From Duodenibacillus intestinigallinarum (GTDB lineage Bacteria > Pseudomonadota > Gammaproteobacteria > Burkholderiales > Burkholderiaceae_F), in NCBI GenBank assembly GCA_019117105.1, contig DXAH01000084.1:4331-68330 (forward strand): a stretch of DNA of 64,000 bases. Direction: 5' to 3'. This document shows, one piece after another, positions 53,178-61,877 of the stretch; the first letter of the stretch is position 1; the number at the start of each line of letters is the position of its first letter. The notes beneath the pieces were generated by a model, which worked only from the letters and a program-made list of their open reading frames with translations, did no database searches and was not told where the DNA came from. A program made the translations under genes and the position numbers.

Positions 53178-53216
53178 AGAAGGTTTGTCGTATTACCGCG
53201 ACAAGCCTTCTTTTTT
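53178..53216 (+). terminator. Rho-independent terminator after rsmA
   Basis: AGAAGGTTTGTCG (53178-53190) pairs with CGACAAGCCTTCT (53199-53211) with one mismatch or G-U pair, followed by TTTTT. It lies 20 bases past the rsmA stop. Confidence 0.9.
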
Positions 53217-53269
53217 CTCGGCAGAATGTGGGCACTGTGTTCAATATTCACTCTGGAAGGATTCCCACT

Positions 53270-54397
53270 ATGGTTCACGTCAATCCGCCGTATCGCTGCG
53301 ATGTCGTCGGCAGCTTTCTGCGTCCCAAAACCGTGGCGCAGGCCCGCGTCAAATTCTCCTGCGGTCAGATCAGCAAGGAAGAACTCACAGCCATTGAAGA
53401 CGCCGAAATCAAGAAGCTCATTGCCAAGGAACGTGAAAACGGCTTGAGCGCCGTCACCGATGGCGAGTTTCGCCGAGCATACTGGCATTTGGACTTTCTG
53501 GCGTCTCTCGGCGGTATTCGTCACGTCAAAGCCGAGGCCTGGTCGGTGCATTTCGAAGGTCATCAGCCCAAAGCCGAGACCATCGTGATTGCCGACAGAA
53601 TCCGTTTTCCGGAAAACCATCCGTTTTTGGAGGCATTCGATCGTCTGAAGGCTCTGGCCGGCGATGCGCCCATCAAGTTCACAATTCCTTCGCCTTCGAT
53701 GCTGCACCTGATTTGCTGCGTGCGCGAAGAAAACTATGAGGCCATTGATCTTTACAAGGGCAACGACGACAAACTTTTTGCCGATATCGCCCAGACCTGG
53801 AAGGACGCCATGCTCGCGCTCTACGCCAAAGGCTGCCGTTATCTGCAGTTTGACGACACGAGTTGGGGCGAGTTTTGCTCGCAGGAAAAACGCTCCGCCT
53901 ACGCCGCACGCGGCATCGATGTCGACACCGTCGGCCGCAAGTATGTCGCCTGCATCAACGAAATTCTTGAAGCCAAACCTGAAGATATGACCGTGACGAT
54001 GCATATCTGCCGCGGCAACTTCCGCTCCACGTGGTTTAGCTCCGGCGGCTATGAGCCGGTGGCCGAAAATCTCTTCGGCAACTGCCGCGTCGACGGTTTC
54101 TTCCTGGAATACGACACGGAACGCGCTGGCGGTTTTGAACCGTTGCGCTTCATCAAAGATCAGACGGTTGTACTCGGCTTGATCACGAGCAAATTCCCCG
54201 AACTTGAGGACAAGGAAGCCATCAAAGCTCGCATTCAGGAAGCTTCCAAATATGTACCGCTCGAACGCCTGTGCCTGTCTCCGCAGTGCGGCTTCTCGTC
54301 GACCGAAGAAGGCAACATCATGACCGAGGAGCAGCAATGGGCCAAGGTGCGCCTTGTGCGTGACATCGCCCGTGAGGTTTGGGCCGACGCGAGCTAA
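53270..54397 (+). CDS. MetE-core-like methyltransferase (YxjG/YxjH type)
   Basis: A 375-residue barrel protein equal to the C-terminal catalytic half of cobalamin-independent methionine synthase. The zinc ligands are present: His245 and Cys247 (MHICRGN), Glu280 (FFLEYDTER) and Cys340 (SPQCGF). It lacks the N-terminal half of MetE, so the methyl donor may not be the usual polyglutamylated folate. Related stand-alone proteins are thought to methylate homocysteine or act in sulfur metabolism. The ATG at 53270 follows GGAAGG. It is a single-gene unit with terminators on both sides; no SAM riboswitch was recognised. Confidence 0.88.
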   Translation: MVHVNPPYRCDVVGSFLRPKTVAQARVKFSCGQISKEELTAIEDAEIKKLIAKERENGLSAVTDGEFRRAYWHLDFLASLGGIRHVKAEAWSVHFEGHQPKAETIVIADRIRFPENHPFLEAFDRLKALAGDAPIKFTIPSPSMLHLICCVREENYEAIDLYKGNDDKLFADIAQTWKDAMLALYAKGCRYLQFDDTSWGEFCSQEKRSAYAARGIDVDTVGRKYVACINEILEAKPEDMTVTMHICRGNFRSTWFSSGGYEPVAENLFGNCRVDGFFLEYDTERAGGFEPLRFIKDQTVVLGLITSKFPELEDKEAIKARIQEASKYVPLERLCLSPQCGFSSTEEGNIMTEEQQWAKVRLVRDIAREVWADAS

Positions 54398-54415
54398 AGA
54401 CTATTGGTCTCAGAC

Positions 54416-54460
54416 AAAAAACGCACGGTCATAAAAATGTGAGCGTGCGTTTTCTTTTTT
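54416..54460. terminator. Bidirectional terminator between convergent genes
   Basis: AAAACGCACG (54418-54427) pairs with CGTGCGTTTT (54444-54453), A-run before and T-run after, so it can end both the MetE-like gene and the SGNH esterase gene. Confidence 0.88.
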
Positions 54461-54471
54461 TGTCAGCCGAA

Positions 54472-55230
54472 TCAGCGAGCCATCATTTCGCGGACCTTGC
54501 CCGCCACCGCTTTGCCGAGAAGTTCGTGCTCGTGTGCAGACAAATGCACCTTGTCGGGTTGATCAGGCATGCCCACAACAGCCCCGCCGTCGAAATACTC
54601 GGCGCCGGCAGCTCGTACTGCCTTTTCAATCACAGGGCCCCAAGCTTTGGTCTTGGCAAGTGCTCCGGCAAAGAAGTCCCCGTAGGACGTGTTGTCGCCG
54701 TCGAGTTCCGGCGGCAAAACAATCAGAACACGAGGCGGCTTATAGGCGGTACGCCGCTGCCACTCTCCGCTTTTGATGCAATTCGTGAGATTGACCAGTC
54801 CCTGCGCGATCTCTTTCGGACCGCGATGATGCCCTGCTTTCAGATCGTTGGAGCCGAGCATAACGATAACCAGATCAACGGGCATATTGGCCGAGAGTGC
54901 GGCAGGTAACGTAGTCAGTCCGTTATAGGTCTCGCCAGGAATTTTGCCGCTGCCCGGACTTTCCGGCTCATCGACATCCGTCGTGCGGCCGCCGAGTGCG
55001 TCGACTTCCAAATGGTATTTATTGCCAAGCTCCCGATTCATGAAATAGGGCCAGGTTTCATCAACGGGCAGACGTGAAACGATCTGCGTCTTGGGTTCGT
55101 AGACCCAGCCGAACGTGTTGGAATCACCGTAGACGAAGATCGTGGGTTTTTGCTGCCCCGCACCGGCAACGCAGGTAAGCACGGTCGCCGTCGCAAAGAC
55201 GGTCGTTTTAAAGCGCAGAGAAACTGACAT
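54472..55230 (-). CDS. Exported SGNH/GDSL esterase
   Basis: A 252-residue hydrolase with a signal peptide to about 25 and SGNH blocks: YGDSNTFGW (Ser37 nucleophile in GDSN), GGRTTDVDEP for the oxyanion glycine, VIVMLGSNDLK for the Asn, and DKVHLS near the end for the Asp-His pair. The layout follows the arylesterase/acyltransferase branch such as the Mycobacterium smegmatis acyltransferase. The ATG at 55230 follows AAGGA; a GTG at 55260 touching the SDR stop is an alternative. It is downstream of the SDR gene, probably cotranscribed. Confidence 0.88.
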   Translation of the reverse strand: MSVSLRFKTTVFATATVLTCVAGAGQQKPTIFVYGDSNTFGWVYEPKTQIVSRLPVDETWPYFMNRELGNKYHLEVDALGGRTTDVDEPESPGSGKIPGETYNGLTTLPAALSANMPVDLVIVMLGSNDLKAGHHRGPKEIAQGLVNLTNCIKSGEWQRRTAYKPPRVLIVLPPELDGDNTSYGDFFAGALAKTKAWGPVIEKAVRAAGAEYFDGGAVVGMPDQPDKVHLSAHEHELLGKAVAGKVREMMAR

Positions 55231-55259
55231 TAGGATGTCCTTCGCCAAAGGAGTCTTCA

Positions 55260-56024
55260 CTAGCCGGCAACAAGCCCGCCATCAATCAGATACAGGCCCC
55301 CGGTAATAAAACTGGCCGAATCGGACGCCAAAAAATAGATAAGCTCGGCAACTTCCGGCGCTTCACCGACTCTGCCAAGCGGGTAGAGATCTGCCTCTGC
55401 TTTCCAGTAGGCACTCGCATCACCGTTATGCGAAATGTCTGCAAATTTCTGGAAAAGATTGATGGCCAACGGTGTACGAATCGTTGCGGCACAAACGGCA
55501 TTGACTCGGACATTCTGCCGTCCAAGGTCAATTGCCAGACTCTTTGTGATTTGCCCGAGGGCCCCCTTCGTCAGACCATAGCCAAAACTATTGGCCTTCC
55601 CGATATAGCTCTGATCCGAAGCGTTGATGACCACTGAGCCGCCGCCCTTTCTCAAGATACTCGGCACGGCCACTTGCAACGTACGAACCGTACCCTTGAT
55701 GTTGGTGTCAATCATCAAATCAAGCTCTTCTTCGCTGATTGTGAGCATCGTGTTGCAACGGTGTATCCCGGCATTGGCAACAACGCAATCCAATTCACCG
55801 TACTTTTCAATTGCTGCCGCGACTGCTTTCTCGATGTCTTCACGATTTCGGGTGTTTCCCTCGACAAAAAAAGCGCCTGTCTCATTAGCAACAGCTTGCC
55901 CGTCCTCCACGTTGATGTCCATGAAAGCCACATTCCAACCGGATTGTGCAAATTTACGAACAGATGCTGCTCCGATTCCCGTAGAACCCCCGGTGATGAA
56001 AACAGTCTTCTGTTGATTCGACAT
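55260..56024 (-). CDS. Short-chain dehydrogenase/reductase
   Basis: A 254-residue NAD(P)-dependent SDR of the classical type: TGGSTGIG at 11-18, DINVEDG after beta-2 (an Asp suggesting NAD preference), NAGIH, the catalytic Ser in INASDQS, and YGLTK (YxxxK). It ends FITGGLYLIDGG, the usual C-terminal pattern. The ATG at 56024 follows an ideal AAGGAGG at six bases. Base composition is lower in GC than neighbours, with more AT-ending codons, suggesting recent gain. It diverges from the EmrE-like gene. Substrate unknown. Confidence 0.92.
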   Translation of the reverse strand: MSNQQKTVFITGGSTGIGAASVRKFAQSGWNVAFMDINVEDGQAVANETGAFFVEGNTRNREDIEKAVAAAIEKYGELDCVVANAGIHRCNTMLTISEEELDLMIDTNIKGTVRTLQVAVPSILRKGGGSVVINASDQSYIGKANSFGYGLTKGALGQITKSLAIDLGRQNVRVNAVCAATIRTPLAINLFQKFADISHNGDASAYWKAEADLYPLGRVGEAPEVAELIYFLASDSASFITGGLYLIDGGLVAG

Positions 56025-56315
56025 TTGAGTCCTCCTTAGCAATCGAAGTCACAGGATCAGCATCCATGACACATGAAAACAGGTTCAGTTTACAGCTTGA
56101 TTCGAAGCTGACCGCAATCAACGGTTAGTCCGGACTGTTTGGGGAGTCGCAATAGAAAGAAAGAGCAGTTCAAGATTTGGAATGTACCGATGCCACCAAG
56201 AAACAGGTGTTTGCCACTTTTTCTGCAATTTGCAAAAACTTGCGCGGGATTTTCCCGCAGCGTCTCGGCAATTTTTTGACTATTTTTGCCATCGTCCAAC
56301 CAGATGGTGATTGCC

Positions 56316-56639
56316 ATGAAGGCTTTTGCTTGGCTTCTTTGTGCCATTCTCCTAGAAGTTGTCGGAACAGCCGGACTTAAGCTCAGCGAAGGTTTTACGA
56401 AGCCACTGTTTACGATAGGTGCGCTTTGTTGTTACGCCGCATCGTTTTACTTCCTTTCCGTAACACTCAAAAGCATTCCCGTGGGCGTTGCCTATGCGAT
56501 TTGGTCAGGGCTGGGCATTGTATTGACAACCATTGTCGGCTACTTTTTGTTCGCACAAAAACTTCCAATGGCTTCGGTTGCCGGAATCGTATTGATCGTA
56601 GCCGGCGTGGGCATCATGATGGCGTCATCAGGGCACTAA
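56316..56639 (+). CDS. emrE: EmrE-like small multidrug resistance transporter
   Basis: A 107-residue protein with four membrane spans. The essential proton/drug-binding Glu14 lies in ILLEVVGTAGLKLSEGF, and VAYAIWSGLGIVL matches EmrE/Qac pumps rather than the guanidinium exporters of the SugE/Gdx branch. It exports cationic drugs or quaternary ammonium compounds by proton antiport. The ATG at 56316 follows GGTGATTGCC. The upstream region has a GCGGGA/TCCCGC hairpin at 56244-56258 followed by Ts, but no recognised guanidine riboswitch. It lies in a lower-GC patch beside tRNA-Phe. Confidence 0.9.
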   Translation: MKAFAWLLCAILLEVVGTAGLKLSEGFTKPLFTIGALCCYAASFYFLSVTLKSIPVGVAYAIWSGLGIVLTTIVGYFLFAQKLPMASVAGIVLIVAGVGIMMASSGH

Positions 56640-56673
56640 GTCTGATCACCCTCAATTTTCGATGCCGACATGG

Positions 56674-56711
56674 GTGACAAATAAACATACTTATGTTTTA
56701 TCAATTGTCAC
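56674..56711. repeat. Long AT-rich inverted repeat after the EmrE-like gene
   Basis: Outer arms GTGACAA (56674-56680) and TTGTCAC (56705-56711) enclose an inner repeat built on AAACATA and TATGTTT around a two-base centre. It would fold into a nearly continuous 38-base hairpin. There is no T run after it on either strand, so a regulator site or cruciform is as likely as a terminator. Confidence 0.6.
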
Positions 56712-56737
56712 ATAAGCACAAAGCATGCGGCAGATAC

Positions 56738-56760
56738 GAAAAAACCACCGCGAGGGTGGT
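56738..56760 (-). terminator. Rho-independent terminator after tRNA-Phe
   Basis: ACCACC (56744-56749) pairs with GGTGGT (56755-56760), followed by six Ts on the minus strand, 14 bases past the tRNA 3' end. Confidence 0.88.
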
Positions 56761-56773
56761 TCTTCAGTAGAAC

Positions 56774-56849
56774 TGGTGGCCAGGGACGGAATCGAACCGC
56801 CGACACGCGGATTTTCAATCCGCTGCTCTACCAACTGAGCTACCTGGCC
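56774..56849 (-). tRNA. tRNA-Phe (GAA)
   Basis: A 76-base cloverleaf read on the minus strand, beginning GGCCAGG and ending CCTGGCCACCA with encoded CCA. D-arm GCTCAGTTGGTAGAGC, anticodon loop with GAA flanked by TT and AA, and T-loop GGTTCGATTCC are all standard. A consensus-like promoter is upstream at 56864-56892 and a terminator is downstream. Confidence 0.97.
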
Positions 56850-56863
56850 AACAGAGAAGCGCA

Positions 56864-56892
56864 ACTATATAGGCTAATTTGGAAATTTGCAA
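56864..56892 (-). promoter_or_regulatory. Promoter of tRNA-Phe
   Basis: On the minus strand, TTGCAA (56892-56887) is followed after exactly 17 bases by TATAGT (56869-56864). The -10 ends 14 bases before the mature 5' end of the tRNA, so transcription would begin about 7 bases upstream of it. Confidence 0.75.
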
Positions 56893-57056
56893 GTGCCCGG
56901 CTGAAATTTCTCTCCGCCTTAAGTTTTTCAAAACATTTCTGAAGCATAATCCGCGCTATCTTAAGATCAACCAGTAGACGTATACGAAGAACCGCGCCCT
57001 TGGGGAAGAAGAACAACAAACCTCAATCGGCAGACGAATTCGTTGTTATTGACCCC

Positions 57057-58340
57057 ATGCAGTTGCTTTGTCTCGGCCTTAACCATAAGACCGCTCCGCT
57101 TGCGGTGCGTGAGCGCGTTGCCTTCGGTCCTGAAGATACCGGAGAAACCGTCGCTCTCATCAAAACCCGCTTGGCTTCCGCGGATGCCGGCGGTGTCACG
57201 GAAGCCATGATTCTGTCGACCTGCAACCGCACGGAAATCTATTGCGCGGCAGTCGACACCAAGCGTGCCGCTGATTCCGTTCTTGAGCTCATCGAAGAAC
57301 TCAAGGGCGTGCGCAAGACCGATCTTCAGCCGCATGTATACGTCTACGAACAGTGCGAAGCGGCTCGTCATGTCTTTCGTGTGGTTTCGGGCATTGACTC
57401 GATGGTACTCGGCGAAACGCAGATCGTCGGCCAATTCAAAAAAGCCGTGGCGACAGCCCGTGACGTCAAGGGTTTGGGCTTGATGCTCAACCACCTCTTC
57501 CAGGATGCGTTTACCGTTGCCAAAGAAGTGCGCTCGAGTACGGCCATCGGCTCCAACTCCGTGAGTCTTGCCGCAGCTGCCGTGCGTCTGTCATTGCGTC
57601 TGTTCGGCAACCTGTCCGACTCAAACGTGCTGTTTGTGGGCGCCGGCGAAATGATCGAACTCTGTGCCGCCCATTTCTCGGCACAGCAGCCCCGCTCAAT
57701 TACCGTGGCCAACCGTTCGCTCGAACGCGGCCAGAACCTCGCAGCACGTTACAACGGCAAAGCCATGAAGCTGCAAGACCTGCCGCAGGTGATCAGCAAC
57801 TTCGACATCATTGTGTCATGTACGGCTTCCGCCCTTCCCATCATCGGCTTGGGCATGATTGAGCGCGCCGTCAAAGAACGTCGCCATCGCCCGATCTGCA
57901 TCGTTGACTTGGCCGTGCCGCGCGACGTGGAAGCTGAAGTCTCCCGTCTGGACGACGTCTACGTCTACAGCATGGATGAACTCGGCGCCGTCGTCGAATC
58001 CGGCAAAGAAAGCCGCAAGGCCGCTGTAGTCAAAGCCGAAGTGATTATCTCAATGCGCGTGCAGGCTTTTGAAAAATGGCTTGAGATGCGTGCAGCCGTG
58101 CCCGCCATCGCCCGCATCCGCAACCGCGCGGAAAAGGCCCGAGAAGAATTGACGCAAAAAGCAATCAAGCAGATTGAAAAGGGCGCAGACCCAGCCGTCG
58201 TGATTGACCTCTTCGGCAAAGCCTTCATGCATAAGCTTCTGCATGATCCCACCGTGCTTTTGCGTAATGCCGAAGGTCTGACCAGTGAAGAGCGCGAGCA
58301 TATGACGATGATTGTGGGCCACTTCTTCGGACCTCGCTAA
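57057..58340 (+). CDS. hemA: Glutamyl-tRNA reductase
   Basis: Reduces glutamyl-tRNA to glutamate semialdehyde, the first committed step of heme synthesis. The 427-residue chain starts MQLLCLGLNHKTAPL, has the catalytic Cys56 in STCNRTE, then GETQIVGQFK, the NADPH motif VGAGEM and the C-terminal dimerisation helices. The ATG at 57057 fits the family N-terminus but lacks a ribosome site; a TTG at 57000 would add 19 residues, so the true start is uncertain. It is followed by prfA and prmC, the common hemA-prfA-prmC block. Confidence 0.95.
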   Translation: MQLLCLGLNHKTAPLAVRERVAFGPEDTGETVALIKTRLASADAGGVTEAMILSTCNRTEIYCAAVDTKRAADSVLELIEELKGVRKTDLQPHVYVYEQCEAARHVFRVVSGIDSMVLGETQIVGQFKKAVATARDVKGLGLMLNHLFQDAFTVAKEVRSSTAIGSNSVSLAAAAVRLSLRLFGNLSDSNVLFVGAGEMIELCAAHFSAQQPRSITVANRSLERGQNLAARYNGKAMKLQDLPQVISNFDIIVSCTASALPIIGLGMIERAVKERRHRPICIVDLAVPRDVEAEVSRLDDVYVYSMDELGAVVESGKESRKAAVVKAEVIISMRVQAFEKWLEMRAAVPAIARIRNRAEKAREELTQKAIKQIEKGADPAVVIDLFGKAFMHKLLHDPTVLLRNAEGLTSEEREHMTMIVGHFFGPR

Positions 58341-58466
58341 AATTCCTTCCTTTTCAGAGACAAGCAACGGACGCGTACAATTTCAGTCGCGTCCGCTTTC
58401 TTTAGCGATTTCCTCATACGAATTTTCCCTGGCCGTCTGAAATACCCGGCCGTTCTTTTTTGTGCC

Positions 58467-59549
58467 ATGAAAGAAAACATCCGCGCCAAGCTTCTCGGTC
58501 TTTGCCGTCGTCTTGAAGAACTCGATGCCATGCTCGCAGCACCTGATGCAGCAGACGACATGAAGCGCTTCACGGAACTTTCGCGCGAACGCGCCGAAAT
58601 CGAACCGGTTGTTCTCAAGACCAAGGAATACGAACAGACGCTCGAGGACATCGCTACGGCCGAAGAAATGGCCAAGGATCCCGAAGTCGCCGAATTTGCC
58701 CGCGAAGAAATGCTCGCTGGCAAGAAAAAGCTCGAAGAACTCGAACAGGACCTGCAAATCCTGCTTTTGCCGCGCGACCCGGACGACAATAAGAACACTT
58801 TCCTTGAAATCCGAGCCGGCACGGGAGGCGAAGAGTCGGCGTTGTTTGCGGGCGACCTGCTGCGCATGTACATGCGCTACGCGGAACGCAGCGGTTGGCG
58901 CGTGGAAATCGTCAGCAAGAGCGACTCGGATCTCGGCGGCTACCGTGAAGTCATCTGCCGAATCATCGGTGAAGGTGCATACAGCCGACTGAAATTCGAG
59001 TCCGGCGGCCACCGCGTGCAGCGCGTACCGGAAACAGAAGCTCAGGGCCGCGTGCACACTTCGGCCTGTACGGTTGCCGTCATGCCCGAAGCCGACGAAG
59101 TAGAAGCCGTCAAGATCAATCCGCAGGATCTGCGCATTGACGTATACCGCGCTTCCGGCGCCGGCGGCCAGCACGTGCAGAAAACAGACTCTGCTGTCCG
59201 CATCACGCACTTGCCCACGGGGCTTGTAGTCGAATGTCAGGACGAACGTAGCCAGCGCCAAAACAAGGAACGCGCCATGAGCGTTCTGGCCAGCCGCCTC
59301 TACGCCATGGAAGTTGAGAAGCGCCGCAGTGAAGAAGCAAGCACTCGCAAGAGCTTAATCGGCAGCGGCGACCGCAGCGAACGCATTCGCACCTACAACT
59401 ACCCGCAGGGCCGCGTCACCGACCACCGCATCAATCTGACGCTCTACAAGCTCGGTGCGATTATGGACGGCGACCTTGATGAAATTCTGACCGCGCTTCA
59501 AAACGAACATCGCGCCGAACTGCTCGCCGCAATGGGAGAAAACGCGTGA
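58467..59549 (+). CDS. prfA: Peptide chain release factor 1
   Basis: Recognises UAA and UAG in the ribosomal A site and releases the peptide. The 360-residue length is exact for the family. GGQ at 233-235 sits in SGAGGQHVQKTDSA. The stop-codon tripeptide PxT is PET in RVPETEAQGR. The N-terminal helices and the C-terminal domain (TYNYPQGRVTDHRI) are standard. Its stop overlaps the prmC GTG by four bases. Confidence 0.97.
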   Translation: MKENIRAKLLGLCRRLEELDAMLAAPDAADDMKRFTELSRERAEIEPVVLKTKEYEQTLEDIATAEEMAKDPEVAEFAREEMLAGKKKLEELEQDLQILLLPRDPDDNKNTFLEIRAGTGGEESALFAGDLLRMYMRYAERSGWRVEIVSKSDSDLGGYREVICRIIGEGAYSRLKFESGGHRVQRVPETEAQGRVHTSACTVAVMPEADEVEAVKINPQDLRIDVYRASGAGGQHVQKTDSAVRITHLPTGLVVECQDERSQRQNKERAMSVLASRLYAMEVEKRRSEEASTRKSLIGSGDRSERIRTYNYPQGRVTDHRINLTLYKLGAIMDGDLDEILTALQNEHRAELLAAMGENA

Positions 59550-60355
59550 CGACGGTTGCGCAGGGCTTGTTTCAGGCTGTAGGACGCGTTTCCCGTTCGG
59601 AAGCGCGTCTGCTGCTTGCAACAACCATCCGCAAACCCAAAGAATTTCTCATCGCACATCCGGAATATTCCCTCACGGACGAAGAAGTCTCGCTTTTTGA
59701 CTCCTATCTGCAGCGCGCCCAGGCCGGAGAACCCATTCCCTACATTGTGGGCACGCAAGAGTTCTGGGGACGCCCCTTTCACGTCACGCCCGCCACGCTC
59801 ATTCCGCGTCCGGACACCGAAACGCTCATCGAAGAGGCTCTGGCATTTCTCCAGAATCTTAAAGCGCCCCGCGTTCTTGATCTAGGCACCGGCAGCGGCT
59901 GCATTGCCGTGACGATTGCGCTTGACTGCCCCAAGGCTCAAGTCTGGGCCTGCGACAAAAGCAAGGACGCCCTGAACGTCGCCAAAGGCAACGCCGACGC
60001 ATTCGGCGCCAAAGTGACGTTTGTCGAAAGCAACTGGTTTAGCGCCTTTGCCGATGAGAAATTCGATCTCATCGTCTCCAATCCTCCTTACATCGAAGAA
60101 AACGACGAACACCTCAAGGCACTTCGTTTTGAACCCATCAGCGCGCTCACGTCCGGCACCGACGGACTGGACGATATTCGAATTCTGGCGGCTGATGCGC
60201 CCAAACATCTCCGCGAACACGGCAGCATCATTGTTGAGCACGGCTACAATCAGGGAGAATTGGTCGCTGCAATTTTCCGGTCGACGGGCTTTGCGTCCGT
60301 GCGTACGGTGCGCGACCTCGGGGACAATCCACGGCTTTGCTGCGCCACGCTCTAA
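59546..60355 (+). CDS. prmC: Release factor glutamine methyltransferase
   Basis: Methylates the glutamine of the GGQ motif in RF1 and RF2. The 269-residue protein has YIVGTQEFWGRPFHV, PRPDTETLIEEAL, the SAM motif VLDLGTGSGCIAVTIA, and the catalytic NPPYI. Translation starts at a GTG inside the prfA stop (GTGA), so the modifier is coupled to its substrate. Confidence 0.96.
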   Translation: MTTVAQGLFQAVGRVSRSEARLLLATTIRKPKEFLIAHPEYSLTDEEVSLFDSYLQRAQAGEPIPYIVGTQEFWGRPFHVTPATLIPRPDTETLIEEALAFLQNLKAPRVLDLGTGSGCIAVTIALDCPKAQVWACDKSKDALNVAKGNADAFGAKVTFVESNWFSAFADEKFDLIVSNPPYIEENDEHLKALRFEPISALTSGTDGLDDIRILAADAPKHLREHGSIIVEHGYNQGELVAAIFRSTGFASVRTVRDLGDNPRLCCATL

Positions 60356-60414
60356 CCTGTTTTCGGGCGTTGGCGGCGCGCAACGCCGTCTTCTTTTGAA
60401 AGGACGAACCGAAA

Positions 60415-61056
60415 ATGGAAATCTTGAAGTTGCTCCAAGAGCGTCACACCACCAAAAAATACGACGCTTCCCGCAAAATCAGCGACGCCGATTTCGATCT
60501 GCTGTTGGAGTCGCTGCGCCTGGCCCCTTCTTCCGTCAACTCTCAGCCCTGGGAGTTCTTCATTGCCGACACGAAGGAAGCCAAAGAAAAGCTTCTGCCT
60601 GCCATCGCCGACTTCAACCATAGCCGCGTGACGGATTCCGATCGTTTGATCGTCTGCGCCATTCACACCGATCTGGATGAAACCTACATGCAGGATCTGG
60701 ACGATCAGGAAGAAGCCGACGGCCGCTACCAGGATCCCGCCTACAAGGTTGACAATGGTCAGCGTCGTCGCTTCTTCGTCGGCAAATATCGCGATGCCGG
60801 CGAAATCGCCTGTTGGGCCGGTAAGCAGGCCTACATTGCTCAGGGCTTCCTGCTCTACACCGCAGCCGCGCTCGGCATTCATTCCACGCCGATCGAAGGT
60901 TGGGACGCCGACAAGGTTGACGAAATTCTCGGCTTGCGCGAAAAGGGCATGCACGCCCAGTACGCCGTAGCGCTCGGATACGGCGCTGCCGACGACCACA
61001 ATGCTGCTCGCCCGAAGTCACGCTGGCCGGCTCAGCGCATCTTCCACAAACTTTGA
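60415..61056 (+). CDS. NAD(P)H nitroreductase, NfsB-like
   Basis: A 213-residue FMN nitroreductase-family protein. It begins EILKLLQERHTTKKYDASRKISDADFDLLLESLRLAPSSVNSQPWEFF, typical of oxygen-insensitive NfsB/DrgA-type enzymes, and has GKQAYIAQGFLLYTAAALGIHSTPIEG. Members reduce quinones, nitroaromatics or flavins, and the physiological substrate is unknown. The ATG follows GAAAGGAC. It lies 59 bases after prmC and just before the Nif3-like gene. Confidence 0.9.
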   Translation: MEILKLLQERHTTKKYDASRKISDADFDLLLESLRLAPSSVNSQPWEFFIADTKEAKEKLLPAIADFNHSRVTDSDRLIVCAIHTDLDETYMQDLDDQEEADGRYQDPAYKVDNGQRRRFFVGKYRDAGEIACWAGKQAYIAQGFLLYTAAALGIHSTPIEGWDADKVDEILGLREKGMHAQYAVALGYGAADDHNAARPKSRWPAQRIFHKL

Positions 61057-61112
61057 ATGAACACGCGCAAGCGTTCGGCCTCACGCCAATCGCTCGCGGC
61101 ACACGTCCCGAC

Positions 61113-61853
61113 ATGCACATTCGTGAACTGATTCAACTGCTCGACAGCATTCTCGATCCGTCTTCTTACCGCGACTACGCGCCCAACGGCCTGCAGGTGC
61201 AGGGCAGCCGCGACGTCAAACGTCTGGTGACCGGCGTCACCGCCTCGCTTGATCTCATCGAAGCGGCCGCCGCTCAAGGCGCCGACGCCATTCTTGTGCA
61301 CCACGGCTGGTTCTGGAAGGGCGAAGAAGCGCGGATCACCGGTATTCGGTACCAACGCATCTCCCGTCTGATCGAAAGCGGTATGCACCTCATTGGCTAC
61401 CACCTGCCGCTTGACGATCATCCAGAAATCGGCAACAACGCATTGCTCGGAAAAGCCCTGGGCCTTTCGGGCGACATGCGCTTCGGCGATTACGGCTGGT
61501 CGGCACCATGCGACTGCGCGATAACGGTGCCGGACCTCGCCGACCGACTTGAAACTCTTTTAAACCGCAAACCGCTTGTCTTGGGACCTCAACAGGGTGA
61601 AATCCGACGCATCGGTTGGTGTACGGGCGCAGCGCAGGACTTGATCGAAGAGGCTGCCGCCATCGGCTGCGACTGCTTCATTTCGGGAGAAGTGAGCGAG
61701 CGCACTTTCCACCAGGCCAAGGAACTCGGCATCACCTACTTTGCTTGCGGACACCACGCTACCGAACGCTTCGGCGTGCGCGCTCTGGGCGAACGAATCA
61801 CCACTGAAACGGACATAGACGTCACATTCATCGACATCGATAATCCCGTTTGA
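61113..61853 (+). CDS. Nif3-like dinuclear metal protein
   Basis: A 246-residue protein of the Nif3/YbgI family, whose members bind two metal ions and have been linked to GTP cyclohydrolase or hydrolase-like roles that are not settled. It starts IRELIQLLDSILDPSSYRDYAPNGLQVQG, with metal ligands in LVHHGWFW, YHLPLD and FACGHHATERFG. The ATG at 61113 gives the family start; the upstream TTG frame adds 20 unlike residues. It follows the nitroreductase and converges on mscL. Confidence 0.9.
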   Translation: MHIRELIQLLDSILDPSSYRDYAPNGLQVQGSRDVKRLVTGVTASLDLIEAAAAQGADAILVHHGWFWKGEEARITGIRYQRISRLIESGMHLIGYHLPLDDHPEIGNNALLGKALGLSGDMRFGDYGWSAPCDCAITVPDLADRLETLLNRKPLVLGPQQGEIRRIGWCTGAAQDLIEEAAAIGCDCFISGEVSERTFHQAKELGITYFACGHHATERFGVRALGERITTETDIDVTFIDIDNPV

Positions 61854-61877
61854 TCAACACGCAGACAACCTCTCTGA

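Noticed and set aside
56043..56315. Possible guanidine riboswitch before the small multidrug pump
   Set aside because: The protein is of the EmrE rather than the guanidine-exporter type, and no paired ACGR-loop hairpins or other known guanidine motif could be seen.
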